Part shown: positions 16,205 to 24,144 of the stretch, piece by piece
How the letters are laid out: the number at the start of each line of letters is the position of its first letter
Position numbering within the stretch: position 1 is the first letter of the stretch
Source of the DNA: an uncultured Christensenella sp.
GTDB lineage: Bacteria > Bacillota > Clostridia > Christensenellales > UBA3700
Assembly (NCBI GenBank): GCA_910578245.1
Contig: CAJTPC010000004.1
Span: forward strand, 12,936 to 76,935
Direction: 5' to 3'
Length of the DNA stretch: 64,000 nucleotides
Notes under the pieces: model-generated
Seen by the model: only the letters and a program-made list of their open reading frames with translations
What the model was told of the DNA's origin: nothing
The model's database searches: none
Made by a program: the position numbers and the translations under genes

Positions 16205-17740
16205 ATGATAGATCAAAACACTTTGCAATTAAAACTCAAACAACTCGTGGATTATGCCAAAGACAACCTATCTCTTCGCAGTGAGGACGAAGCGTTTGTC
16301 ACAAACGCCCTTCTCGATTTGTTTTCTTTAGGCGCTCCGACTCAAGAAAGCGCGCCGTACTGTGACTTCCAAAGCGATATTGTCGACCCTATAGTAGAAT
16401 ACGCCGTACAAAACGGTATGGCAAAAGAGGAAGAAAGATTGCTTTTTGAAACTAAGTTGCTAGGTTACGTTACCCCAATGCCGTCAAGCGTAGTAGATAA
16501 GTTTGATACTATTGCAGGCAATAATGGCGTAAAGTCAGCTACAGATTGGCTCTTTAATCTATCAATCGCAAATAATTATATCCGCATGGCGGACATACGC
16601 AAGAATATCAAGTGGCAACACAACGGAAAGTTCGGTAAGATAGAAATAACTATTAATCTTTCTAAGCCGGAAAAGGACCCAAAACAAATCGCTATGGCAA
16701 AGTTATTACCCAAGACAGGATATCCCTCTTGTTTACTTTGTCCGGAAAATGTGGGATACGCCGGCAATCTAAATCACCCTGCCCGCCAAACGTTGAGAAT
16801 TATTCCAATAAAGCTAGGCGGTGAAAATTGGTCAATTCAATATTCGCCATATCAATATTACAACGAACATATTATAGCTCTGTCAAACGAACATAGACCT
16901 ATGGCTGTCAACAGCGATACTTTGTATAGACTTATGGACTTTGTAGACCTATTCCCTCATTACTTTATAGGCTCCAACGCGGCTTTGCCTATCGTAGGCG
17001 GTTCGATACTCACTCACGACCACTACCAAGGCGGTAGTAAAGTATTGCCTATGTTCGAAGTAGGCGTACGCAAAAAGTACGTAGGCAATAAATACAAAGA
17101 CGTGTCCGTATCTATTGCAGATTGGTACAACAGCGTGGTAAGAGTAAGCGGTAAAAACAAATTTGAAGTCCACGAAGTGGCAAGCGATATACTCAATTGT
17201 TGGGCTACTTGGACTGACGAAAGCGTAAACGTCATTTGCAAGACCAACGAACAACACAACGCTGTCACCCCTATCGCCCGCAAGGAAGAAGATACTTATA
17301 TCATTGATTTAATTCTTCGCAACAACCGCACGGACGAAACGCATCCTTACGGAATCTTCCATCCGGAAGAAAGATTGCACAATATCAAAAAGGAAGGCAT
17401 AGGCATTATTGAAGTTATGGGACTTTTCATTCTCCCAGGTAGACTTAAGAGCGAACTGGAAGTGGTAAAAGACTATATCACCGGAAATAAGAATATAGAT
17501 TTCAAAGAATTGAGCGATACCGAAAATCCAATGTTCAAGCACGCTCAAATGATACTTCAACTTGTCAATGACCACGGTTCCAACAAAGATAGGATTTACG
17601 CAGATAGAGTCGTGACTAATTACGTCAACGACGCTTGCGAACAAATTCTCGAATGCACCGCCGTGTTCAAAAACGACGAAAAAGGACAAACCGCCTTTGT
17701 CAAATTTATCGAGCAAGGACTAGGTTATAAAGAAGCTTAG
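16205..17740 (+). CDS. galT: UDP-glucose--hexose-1-phosphate uridylyltransferase, class II
   Basis: 511 residues, the size and style of the Firmicutes GalT2 family rather than the shorter enteric GalT. It has NHPARQTLRIIPI and later GSNAALPIVGG followed by THDHYQGG, the nucleophilic His region. It exchanges UMP between UDP-glucose and galactose-1-phosphate. The ribosome site is GAGG, 5-6 bases before the ATG. Together with divergent galK it forms the core of the Leloir pathway; galE and galM are not in the window. A strong terminator follows. Confidence 0.94.
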   Translation: MIDQNTLQLKLKQLVDYAKDNLSLRSEDEAFVTNALLDLFSLGAPTQESAPYCDFQSDIVDPIVEYAVQNGMAKEEERLLFETKLLGYVTPMPSSVVDKFDTIAGNNGVKSATDWLFNLSIANNYIRMADIRKNIKWQHNGKFGKIEITINLSKPEKDPKQIAMAKLLPKTGYPSCLLCPENVGYAGNLNHPARQTLRIIPIKLGGENWSIQYSPYQYYNEHIIALSNEHRPMAVNSDTLYRLMDFVDLFPHYFIGSNAALPIVGGSILTHDHYQGGSKVLPMFEVGVRKKYVGNKYKDVSVSIADWYNSVVRVSGKNKFEVHEVASDILNCWATWTDESVNVICKTNEQHNAVTPIARKEEDTYIIDLILRNNRTDETHPYGIFHPEERLHNIKKEGIGIIEVMGLFILPGRLKSELEVVKDYITGNKNIDFKELSDTENPMFKHAQMILQLVNDHGSNKDRIYADRVVTNYVNDACEQILECTAVFKNDEKGQTAFVKFIEQGLGYKEA

Positions 17741-17756
17741 ACAATTTATAGCGTTA

Positions 17757-17791
17757 TAAAAGGCGTTATGCAGATAGCATAACGCCTTTTT
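17757..17791 (+). terminator. Rho-independent terminator of galT
   Basis: AAAAGGCGTTATG pairs with CATAACGCCTTTTT over a 7-base loop. It starts 17 bases after the galT stop. Confidence 0.93.
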
Positions 17792-17904
17792 GTTATTAAT
17801 AATAATTATTATCGAGAAATTTTAGACAAAAATATCTATAATTAATTTCAAAATGATAATACCTCTCGTTGCGGTCGGGGTAACGTCTACCAAATCTCTA
17901 ACTG

Positions 17905-18460
17905 TTAGTATTCTTTTCTGTCGGCGAGAGCGCGCGACAGCGACACTTCGTCAGCGTACTCAATATCGCTTCCCATAGAAATACCGCTCGCCAAGCGAGT
18001 AACCTTAATACCCATCGGCTTGATTAGTCTAGCAATATACGTTGGTAGCCATAATAACTTCTTTCACGCCCACAAGTCTGCCCATCAATTCCTTGATACG
18101 AATATCGTCCACGCCTATACCCTGCATAGGGTTGAGCGTCCCCTGAAGCACGTGGTATACTCCGCTGTAGTCCTTGATTTTTTCAAAAGCTATGACGTCC
18201 TTTGGCTCTTTTACCACACAAATTACCGATTTATCTCTCGTAGCGCATATATCGCACACATCGCCGTCAGTATAATTACCGCACACAGAGCAATAGTGAA
18301 TACTCTTTTTGGTTTCCACAAGCGCTTTGGCAAAATCCTCAACTTCCTCTTCGCTCATATTGATAATCCTATAAGCGTATCTTTGAGCAGTCTTGGCGCC
18401 CACGCCCGGCAACTTGGAAAATTGCGCAACCAGTCGTGACAAAGGTTGAAAGTATGCCAT
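17905..18460 (-). pseudogene. recR: recR, disrupted by a frameshifting deletion in the Toprim motif
   Basis: The frame from 18460 encodes RecR through the helix-hairpin-helix, the zinc finger (YCSVCGNYTDGDVCDIC) and into Toprim (EVIMATN), then hits a stop within three codons. From 18039 a different frame resumes the family perfectly, YIARLIKPMGIKVTRLASG, to the normal end SLSRALADRKEY at 17905. Between N and Y the family normally has about eleven residues (P-x-V-E-G-E-x-T-A-x). A net 32 bases are missing at 18040/18041, removing exactly the conserved acidic Toprim motif. No other damage is visible, so the event is recent or an assembly error. RecR normally loads RecA with RecF/RecO. It lies 1 base after ybaB, the standard dnaX-ybaB-recR order. 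Confidence 0.85.
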
Positions 18461-18461
18461 A

Positions 18462-18788
18462 TTAGATACCTAAGCCTGCAAATCTGCCCAACTTTTCTTC
18501 TCTCATTTCTTCTGCCTGCGCAACTGCGTCATTGAATGATGCTATAATGAGGTCTTCTAACATTTCTATATCGTCCGGGTCTACTGCTTCGGGTTTTATC
18601 TTGAGAGCTACAACTTGCTTTTCACACGTCATAGTCACTTCTACAAGTCCTCCGCCACTGGTTCCCGTAACTTCAATGGTCTTAAGCTCCTCTTGAGCTT
18701 CCATCATCTCTTGTTGCATTTTTTGAGCTTGACGCATGAGTTGTTGCATATTTCCCATTCCACCGCCAAAACCGCCGAATTTAGCCAT
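18462..18788 (-). CDS. ybaB: YbaB/EbfC nucleoid-associated protein
   Basis: 108 residues. Glycine-rich start (FGGFGGGMGNM), then the helical QQLMRQAQKMQQEMMEAQEEL and VEVTGTSGGGLVEVTM, the family's core. It binds DNA as a tweezer-shaped dimer and is almost always encoded between dnaX and recR, as here. The start at 18788 is selected because AAGGAG lies 9 bases upstream; the ATG at 18797 directly touches that site. Confidence 0.93.
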   Translation of the reverse strand: MAKFGGFGGGMGNMQQLMRQAQKMQQEMMEAQEELKTIEVTGTSGGGLVEVTMTCEKQVVALKIKPEAVDPDDIEMLEDLIIASFNDAVAQAEEMREEKLGRFAGLGI

Positions 18789-18884
18789 AAATACCATCTC
18801 CTTTATAATTGTATCGATATTTTTGATTTTTTGTTGTCAACTTTGCCGTTATTCTGAACGTAGTCTAACATCTAACTTGTCAGT

Positions 18885-20411
18885 TTATTTATTCTTCGAA
18901 TTTGTCACGTTGACCATTTCTTCGTCAAACAAGTCTTGAACTTTTTTCACATCGTTGTTAAGAGATTTTTCCTTGTCGAAAAAACTAATCTCAACGCCTG
19001 TAATCTCAAAGTATCTCTTGCGAATTATATTCTCAAATTGTTTAAGATATTGCCTAACTATCGGCAAATTCTTCTCGCTATCGACTTTGATATACAGTAC
19101 TCCACCCACAAATTCCAAATTTTCGCCGGTGATTCCCGTGGCGCAAGTATAGGCTTGTTGCGCACCGCTTGCCTTAAGCGTATTTAGCAGATAGCCCCAT
19201 ACTTCTCCAAGATCGAGCTTTAGCGACTCATCGGCATCGCCGAAGTGCTTTGCCATAGTTCTTATCTTGGCTTCAACGTCTTTTAATCTTCTTATTACCG
19301 CATCGCCATCGAGGTCAATAGTTAGATCGCAAGCCTTAACTACGCTCATCTCCAATGTGATTATTGGCGAAGACGACGTCCTTAATTCATTCTCAATACC
19401 CACAAAAATCTCAATGATTCGCACTAACGAACTATTGTCTGTATCGTTGGATATTGCGACAAGAGAATCATAAATATCTTTAGGCAACGACAAGAAAGAA
19501 TTTGCATTAGAGCAATTGAGAATATATAGCATTGCTCGCATCATTTTGGAAATATCTCTCGCAAGTAAAGCTACGCTCTTGCCAAGCGAAACTATCTTAT
19601 CCGTCACTTCCAGAGCCTTTTTTGCATCGTGGGCAACGATAGCCGAACATAGTTCCACAACGAGTTTTGGAGAACTTGCTCCCAAGACTTCGAGCACATC
19701 GTCGTATGTCAACTTATCTTGCGTATAAGAAAGACACATATCAGCGACAGATAGCATATCTCTGACGCTTCCGTCGCCTGCTTCGGCGATAGCTCTTACG
19801 GCTTCTTTTTGATACTCTTTACCCTCTTTGTCTAAAATGCTTGCCATATAGTCTGCAAGTTCTGCAGTCGATAGCAATCTAAAGTCAAATCTCATACATC
19901 GCGACAAAATAGTCTGCGGAAGTTTGTGAACTTCGGTCGTCGCAAGAATGAATACAGTATGTTCAGGCGGTTCTTCCAACGTCTTGAGAAGCGCATTGAA
20001 AGCCTGCATAGTCAACATATGAACTTCGTCAATGATATAGACTTTATACTTACAAGCAACCGGAACGTACTTGACCTTTTCTATCAAATCTCTTACGTCA
20101 TCTACGCTGTTGTTGGAAGCGGCGTCCATTTCCAAGATGTCCATGTTGTTGGCGCTGAGCAGAGCTTTACATACCTCGCACTCACCGCACGGCGAACCGT
20201 CAATACGCGGAGATAGGCAGTTGATAGCCCTAGCAAAAATTTTGGCAGTAGACGTCTTACCTGTTCCGCGCGTACCCGTAAACAAATACGCATGCGAAAC
20301 CTTACCCGTAAGCACTGCATTGGATAAGGTTTTGATAATATGCTTTTGACCCAACATCTTGTCAAAAGAGTCGGGTCTATATTTTCTGTATAAAGACGTA
20401 TACGATGCCAT
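18885..20411 (-). CDS. dnaX: DNA polymerase III subunit gamma/tau
   Basis: 508 residues. AAA+ ATPase with Walker A GTRGTGKT (about 44-51), a zinc module of four Cys (C-x8-C-x2-C-x2-C), Walker B with IDEVHML and the sensor/arginine-finger region SRCMRFDF. The C-terminus is short compared with a full tau subunit. It loads the beta clamp in the replisome. The start at 20411 follows AGGTG; a GTG six bases earlier overlaps it. I saw no slippery A-tract for a programmed frameshift. ybaB and recR follow. Confidence 0.95.
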   Translation of the reverse strand: MASYTSLYRKYRPDSFDKMLGQKHIIKTLSNAVLTGKVSHAYLFTGTRGTGKTSTAKIFARAINCLSPRIDGSPCGECEVCKALLSANNMDILEMDAASNNSVDDVRDLIEKVKYVPVACKYKVYIIDEVHMLTMQAFNALLKTLEEPPEHTVFILATTEVHKLPQTILSRCMRFDFRLLSTAELADYMASILDKEGKEYQKEAVRAIAEAGDGSVRDMLSVADMCLSYTQDKLTYDDVLEVLGASSPKLVVELCSAIVAHDAKKALEVTDKIVSLGKSVALLARDISKMMRAMLYILNCSNANSFLSLPKDIYDSLVAISNDTDNSSLVRIIEIFVGIENELRTSSSPIITLEMSVVKACDLTIDLDGDAVIRRLKDVEAKIRTMAKHFGDADESLKLDLGEVWGYLLNTLKASGAQQAYTCATGITGENLEFVGGVLYIKVDSEKNLPIVRQYLKQFENIIRKRYFEITGVEISFFDKEKSLNNDVKKVQDLFDEEMVNVTNSKNK

Positions 20412-20441
20412 ATTCACCTATTACATTTCTATTTATAATTA

Positions 20442-22244
20442 TCAGTCGTCAAAATCTGACTTACCTTCTTCATTGACAGGTTCGTCCTTAACATCTTCTT
20501 CGACTTTATCTTCTTTTGTTACTTGCGTTTCTTGCGTTATACCTGCGTCTTCAAAGACGTTCTGAACTTTTTCTTCGATTATTACGTCGGCAGTAGCTTT
20601 AGCGTTGTCTGACTCAACTATAAATGCTCTTACCGCATCAGAGTTCTCCCAACCGAGAATTTTAGCAACTTCGGTATAAGTTCTCTCTTGAGTCTTTTTG
20701 TCAACAAGTTTAAGTTGCTCAACAAACTCGCCGGCTTCCGCTTCGTTCATAGCGCCCTCGGCCTTCTTCCTTGCAAGAACTCTCGATACAGCCTCTACCT
20801 GTCTTTTTTCCGTAAACGTGTAGAAGAAGAGAGGAATCGTACAAGCCGCCATAGAAAGTCCGCACAAAAGCGTCGTTGCCATCCAGTTATTTGCTATAAC
20901 GCTGTCATATGTAGCGCGTTCAGATTCTGTCATGGCGTCAACTATTTCCTTGGTTACGACTTTGTTAGCATCGTCGTATCCTGCCAAACCGAGTACCAGC
21001 AATGTAACGAAGGCGGTAAGCGCCATACCAATTTTGGATATAAGCGTCTGCATCGAGAAGCAAATGCCCTCTGCTCTCTTTCCTGTCTTATCTTCAAGAT
21101 AGTCGATAGAGTCTGCTATCATAGAGTATGTAAGTATGTTGCTAAATCCAGACGGAATACCTGCAATAATGATTATTATGTAGAATGCAATTTGCGAAGG
21201 TTTGCCTGTTCCGCTGTCTTTCAAACCTATAAAGTACAATATTACGAGTAGTATACCGCCTATAATGTGCGACCATATCAATATATCTCTCTTGCCAAAC
21301 TTCTTAGAAAGTATAGGCGTAAGCAAAGTCGCAGCAAGACCGCCCGGTACGACCAATAAGAAAATCATTGACGCTAAATCTTGATTGAGGAAGTTGTACT
21401 TGGCAATATAGACGGCAGTTGTCAAATATATCGTACGGAGTCCTCCTAGCGCTCCCATAATTATCATAAGAATAACAGGCTTATTCTTGGCAAGAAGTTT
21501 AAGATTTTCTTTGAGCGAAGCCTTCTCCTTATCTTCGTAAAATCTCTCTTTGCTATTCTTAAAACCAATCCAAAAAGTAGGTATGGAAATTAATACGAAT
21601 ACCAATGCCGTTACGGGATAAATCCATTTTAGAGCTTCTTGCGTTACAGGCAAAATCTGTTCGTCCTTGTTTGTATTAGTAAGTACCGGAAGTACAATAG
21701 ATATAAGTCCGCTACCAATCGTACAGAAAAGACGGGCAACAGTCAAAAGCGTATTTCTCTTATCCGTGTCTGAAGTCATCGAAGACGCAAGTCCCCAATA
21801 CGGAACGTCTACCGAAGTATAAGCAATACCCCATAAGAGATATATTATCGTTGAATATGCAAATTTTGCATTAGCAGACCAATTTGGAAATACCGTAAAA
21901 AGCAACACCGTCAAAACAGAAATAGGAATAGGCGAAAACAAAAGATACGGTCGCATCTTTCCCCACTTACTACGCGTTCTGTCTACAAGCGTACCCATAA
22001 CCGGATCGTTGAATGCGTCAAATAGCCTTGCCGCTAAGAACATAATTGCAAGCGCGATTGAACTAGCGCCGACAACATCTGTCATAAATACAATAAAGAA
22101 TGCTGTGACTAGCTGACAGATAATGTTTTGTCCAAGACCTGCTACGGAATAAGACAAAACTTCTGACGGTTGCATTTCTTCTTTTTTCGTCGGGTCTGTG
22201 CCGAAGAACTTACGAAGAAGTTTGTTTTCATTAATTGAAGCCAT
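20442..22244 (-). CDS. GPH-family (MelB/XylP-like) sugar:cation symporter
   Basis: About 600 residues with twelve predicted membrane helices. The N-terminal SYSVAGLGQNIICQLV and FDAFNDPVMGTLVDRTRSKWGKMRPY are characteristic of the glycoside-pentoside-hexuronide group. After the last helix there is a hydrophilic tail of about 140 residues rich in E, K and V, ending SDFDD; it is not a recognisable PTS IIA domain. The likely role is uptake of a galactoside, pentoside or hexuronide; the gal genes nearby make a galactoside a reasonable but unproven guess. The start at 22244 is chosen for spacing to AGGGA; the ATG at 22253 is only one base from it. Confidence 0.85.
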   Translation of the reverse strand: MASINENKLLRKFFGTDPTKKEEMQPSEVLSYSVAGLGQNIICQLVTAFFIVFMTDVVGASSIALAIMFLAARLFDAFNDPVMGTLVDRTRSKWGKMRPYLLFSPIPISVLTVLLFTVFPNWSANAKFAYSTIIYLLWGIAYTSVDVPYWGLASSMTSDTDKRNTLLTVARLFCTIGSGLISIVLPVLTNTNKDEQILPVTQEALKWIYPVTALVFVLISIPTFWIGFKNSKERFYEDKEKASLKENLKLLAKNKPVILMIIMGALGGLRTIYLTTAVYIAKYNFLNQDLASMIFLLVVPGGLAATLLTPILSKKFGKRDILIWSHIIGGILLVILYFIGLKDSGTGKPSQIAFYIIIIIAGIPSGFSNILTYSMIADSIDYLEDKTGKRAEGICFSMQTLISKIGMALTAFVTLLVLGLAGYDDANKVVTKEIVDAMTESERATYDSVIANNWMATTLLCGLSMAACTIPLFFYTFTEKRQVEAVSRVLARKKAEGAMNEAEAGEFVEQLKLVDKKTQERTYTEVAKILGWENSDAVRAFIVESDNAKATADVIIEEKVQNVFEDAGITQETQVTKEDKVEEDVKDEPVNEEGKSDFDD

Positions 22245-22293
22245 AATTTCCATTTCCCTAATGCAAATAAGTATAGTAATTCACATTATTATA

Positions 22294-22322
22294 ATAATAC
22301 CATAAAATTGTCTTTGGGTCAA
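22294..22322 (-). promoter_or_regulatory. Promoter of the GPH symporter gene
   Basis: On the minus strand TTGACC (22322-22317) and TATTAT (22299-22294) are separated by 17 bases, about 50 bases before the start codon. Confidence 0.65.
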
Positions 22323-22466
22323 TACTTAATATTAAAAATATATTATTATTTTTAGTATTAATGAGTTCTCTACCTATTGAATAAAATATATAGCTCTTGT
22401 CAACAATAACTTTGAGCCGATAAATTGCATATAATTTATTAGGACTAATGCTGTGGAGAATTAAAA

Positions 22467-22808
22467 ATGATAAAGAGAGGCGAATTATATTACGCAGACC
22501 TTAGTCCCGTCGTAGGAAGCGAACAAGGCGGTATACGGCCGGTACTCGTAGTGCAAAACGACGTCGGTAACAAATACAGCCCTACTGTCATCGCCGCCGC
22601 GGTTACAAGTCAAATCAACAAGGCGAAACTGCCTACGCACATAGAACTTTCTGCGGGCGACTATGGACTCAATAAGGACTCTGTCGTACTACTCGAACAA
22701 ATACGTACGCTTGATAAAAAGCGACTTAAAGACAAGATAGGCGAAGTTCCGCTTGATACTATGCAAAAAATAAATCAAGCGCTTATGATAAGTCTAGGAT
22801 TCTATTAA
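22467..22808 (+). CDS. mazF: MazF/EndoA-type mRNA interferase
   Basis: 113 residues, very similar in pattern to Bacillus NdoA: IKRGELYYADLSPVVGSEQGG, RPVLVVQNDVGN, then QIRTLDKKRLKDKIG. The conserved Arg of the GGIRPVLV loop and the Thr/Ser of VTSQ are present. Family members cut mRNA at short sequences and are normally paired with an antitoxin encoded just upstream. No antitoxin frame is visible upstream (22254-22466), so this copy is an orphan in the window. The ribosome site is GGAG. A terminator follows directly. Confidence 0.9.
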   Translation: MIKRGELYYADLSPVVGSEQGGIRPVLVVQNDVGNKYSPTVIAAAVTSQINKAKLPTHIELSAGDYGLNKDSVVLLEQIRTLDKKRLKDKIGEVPLDTMQKINQALMISLGFY

Positions 22809-22842
22809 AAAAGGCGTACTTGCAATAGCGAGTACGTCTTTT
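22809..22842 (+). terminator. Terminator of mazF
   Basis: AGGCGTACT pairs with AGTACGTCT over a 10-base loop with flanking A and T runs; it begins at the mazF stop codon. Confidence 0.8.
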
Positions 22843-22850
22843 GTGTATAC

Positions 22851-23162
22851 TTATTTTGCAGGCGAATCCGTCGGATTATCGCTACTCTCGGGCATCTTCT
22901 CCCCCGCATCTGCATCAGCATATTTGTCTACTAATCTGAATACGTAAATCTCATCGATAATTCTGAAGACTACGCTAATAATCAATACGGCGCCCATTAC
23001 TATTCCGCCGTACGCCAAAAAACACGCCAACGCCGTATCATTGCCTGTAAACATGATAATTACCATTATCAGAACGTATAGGATAGGTATTATACCTATA
23101 ATCAAATCTAAAGCTAACATACGACGTTTTCTCTTTTTTGCCGTATCATTTTTGTATATCAT
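22851..23162 (-). CDS. Small protein with two membrane helices, unknown function
   Basis: 103 residues. A basic KKRKRR stretch precedes helix 1 (about 18-40); helix 2 is about 50-70; the C-terminus is acidic and proline-rich. The topology would put both ends in the cytoplasm. The start at 23162 has GGAGGG 7 bases upstream, which overlaps an earlier in-frame ATG. No family recognised. Confidence 0.6.
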   Translation of the reverse strand: MIYKNDTAKKRKRRMLALDLIIGIIPILYVLIMVIIMFTGNDTALACFLAYGGIVMGAVLIISVVFRIIDEIYVFRLVDKYADADAGEKMPESSDNPTDSPAK

Positions 23163-23244
23163 ACTATTTCCCTCCATATTAATTTGATTATAACATATTT
23201 ATGTTTATTGTCAAGTATGACCATCGCAATAAGTATTTTGACTA

Positions 23245-23877
23245 TTAACGAATAAAATTAGTCCTTACTCCGCTCTCGTTCTTGGGCGGTTCTACTCCAT
23301 TTTGTTTGCCGAGTTCTATGCACTTCATAAGCCACACTAGATTGCGAGCGGCATTGCGCATAGTTTGCAAGCCCTCTAGGTCTTGCTCCACGTGTTCAGG
23401 CTGATTGCCGTGTACCATATTCCAATAGCTTGACGAGGCGATAGGCATTTGCGCTATCGTAAAATATTTGTTGAGTACGTCTAATGACGCCGTAGTGCCC
23501 GCTCTTCTTGCGCTTGCAATGGCAAATGCAGGCTTCTGTCTAAACACTCGGCTACCTGCATAAAATACTCTGTCCAACAGCGATAATATTCTACCGCTTG
23601 GATGCGCATAGTATACGGGAGTACCGAATACAAATCCATCGCATTCAGCCGCCTTTGCAATGAGTTGGTTGACAACGTCGTCGTTAAAAATGCAGGTGTT
23701 GTTTTTTAGTTTTGTCGCGCATTGCAGACAACCTATGCAATCTCTTATAGGAGCGCTACCGACTTGAAATATTTCATATTCCACTCCGTTTTCTACAAGT
23801 ACCTTTGCCACTTCTTCAAGCGCTCTGTTGGTGCAACCGTTGGCGCGGTTGCTTCCGTTTACAAGTAATACTTTCAT
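23245..23877 (-). CDS. NAD(P)H-dependent FMN reductase / iron-sulfur flavoprotein-like
   Basis: 210 residues. The flavodoxin-like fold begins MKVLLVNGSNRANGCTNRAL, a phosphate-binding loop for FMN. Four Cys lie in the segment DCIGCLQCATKLKNNTC, the spacing seen in iron-sulfur flavoproteins of the Isf type. GTPVYYAHPSG is the second FMN contact. It probably transfers electrons from NAD(P)H to small acceptors; the partner is unknown. The gene stands alone, with AAGGAG upstream, and its 5' side adjoins a composite repeat. Confidence 0.82.
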   Translation of the reverse strand: MKVLLVNGSNRANGCTNRALEEVAKVLVENGVEYEIFQVGSAPIRDCIGCLQCATKLKNNTCIFNDDVVNQLIAKAAECDGFVFGTPVYYAHPSGRILSLLDRVFYAGSRVFRQKPAFAIASARRAGTTASLDVLNKYFTIAQMPIASSSYWNMVHGNQPEHVEQDLEGLQTMRNAARNLVWLMKCIELGKQNGVEPPKNESGVRTNFIR

Positions 23878-23889
23878 AATTTATTCTCC

Positions 23890-24143
23890 TTTTATTGTTT
23901 TCAATCCCCTAAGTTGCCTATCAGCGACAGCTCCCCTTACTAAGTGGCGCCTTTTCATATGGTTGAGATTTCTCCATTACGCTTCGCTCCAGTCGAAATG
24001 ACATAAATGCTGGACACGACCGCAGAGATTAGTGCGGATTTCGTCCGTGCGAGGGCGAGATGAAGTCGCCAAGTGTACTATATGTACACGTCGACTTCTC
24101 AAGTCCCGATGTTAGGGCGGAAGGCGTGCTGATATATGCGGTC
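23890..24143. repeat. Composite intergenic repeat, copy A
   Basis: The gap between the flavoprotein and Nnr genes is filled by repeat modules. The first (about 23896-23950) has CCCCTAAGTTGCC...GCGACAGCTCCCC. Module 1 (23961-24004) reads TTGAGATTTCTCCATTACG...GTCGAAATGACA. Module 2 (24018-24143) is a folded unit: GACCGCA (24018-24024) pairs with TGCGGTC (24137-24143), TTAGTGC (24029-24035) with GTGCTGA (24126-24132), TTTCGTCC (24039-24046) with GGGCGGAA (24115-24122), and an apical hairpin is built on AAGTCG...CGACTT and GTGTAC/GTACAC. Copy B at 32179-32344 has the same design with compensating changes. Module 2 ends one base before the nnr stop codon. Confidence 0.85.
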
Positions 24144-24144
24144 G

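Noticed and set aside
18885..20411. Programmed frameshift in dnaX
   Set aside because: No A-AAA-AAG slippery sequence was seen; the coding frame is complete.
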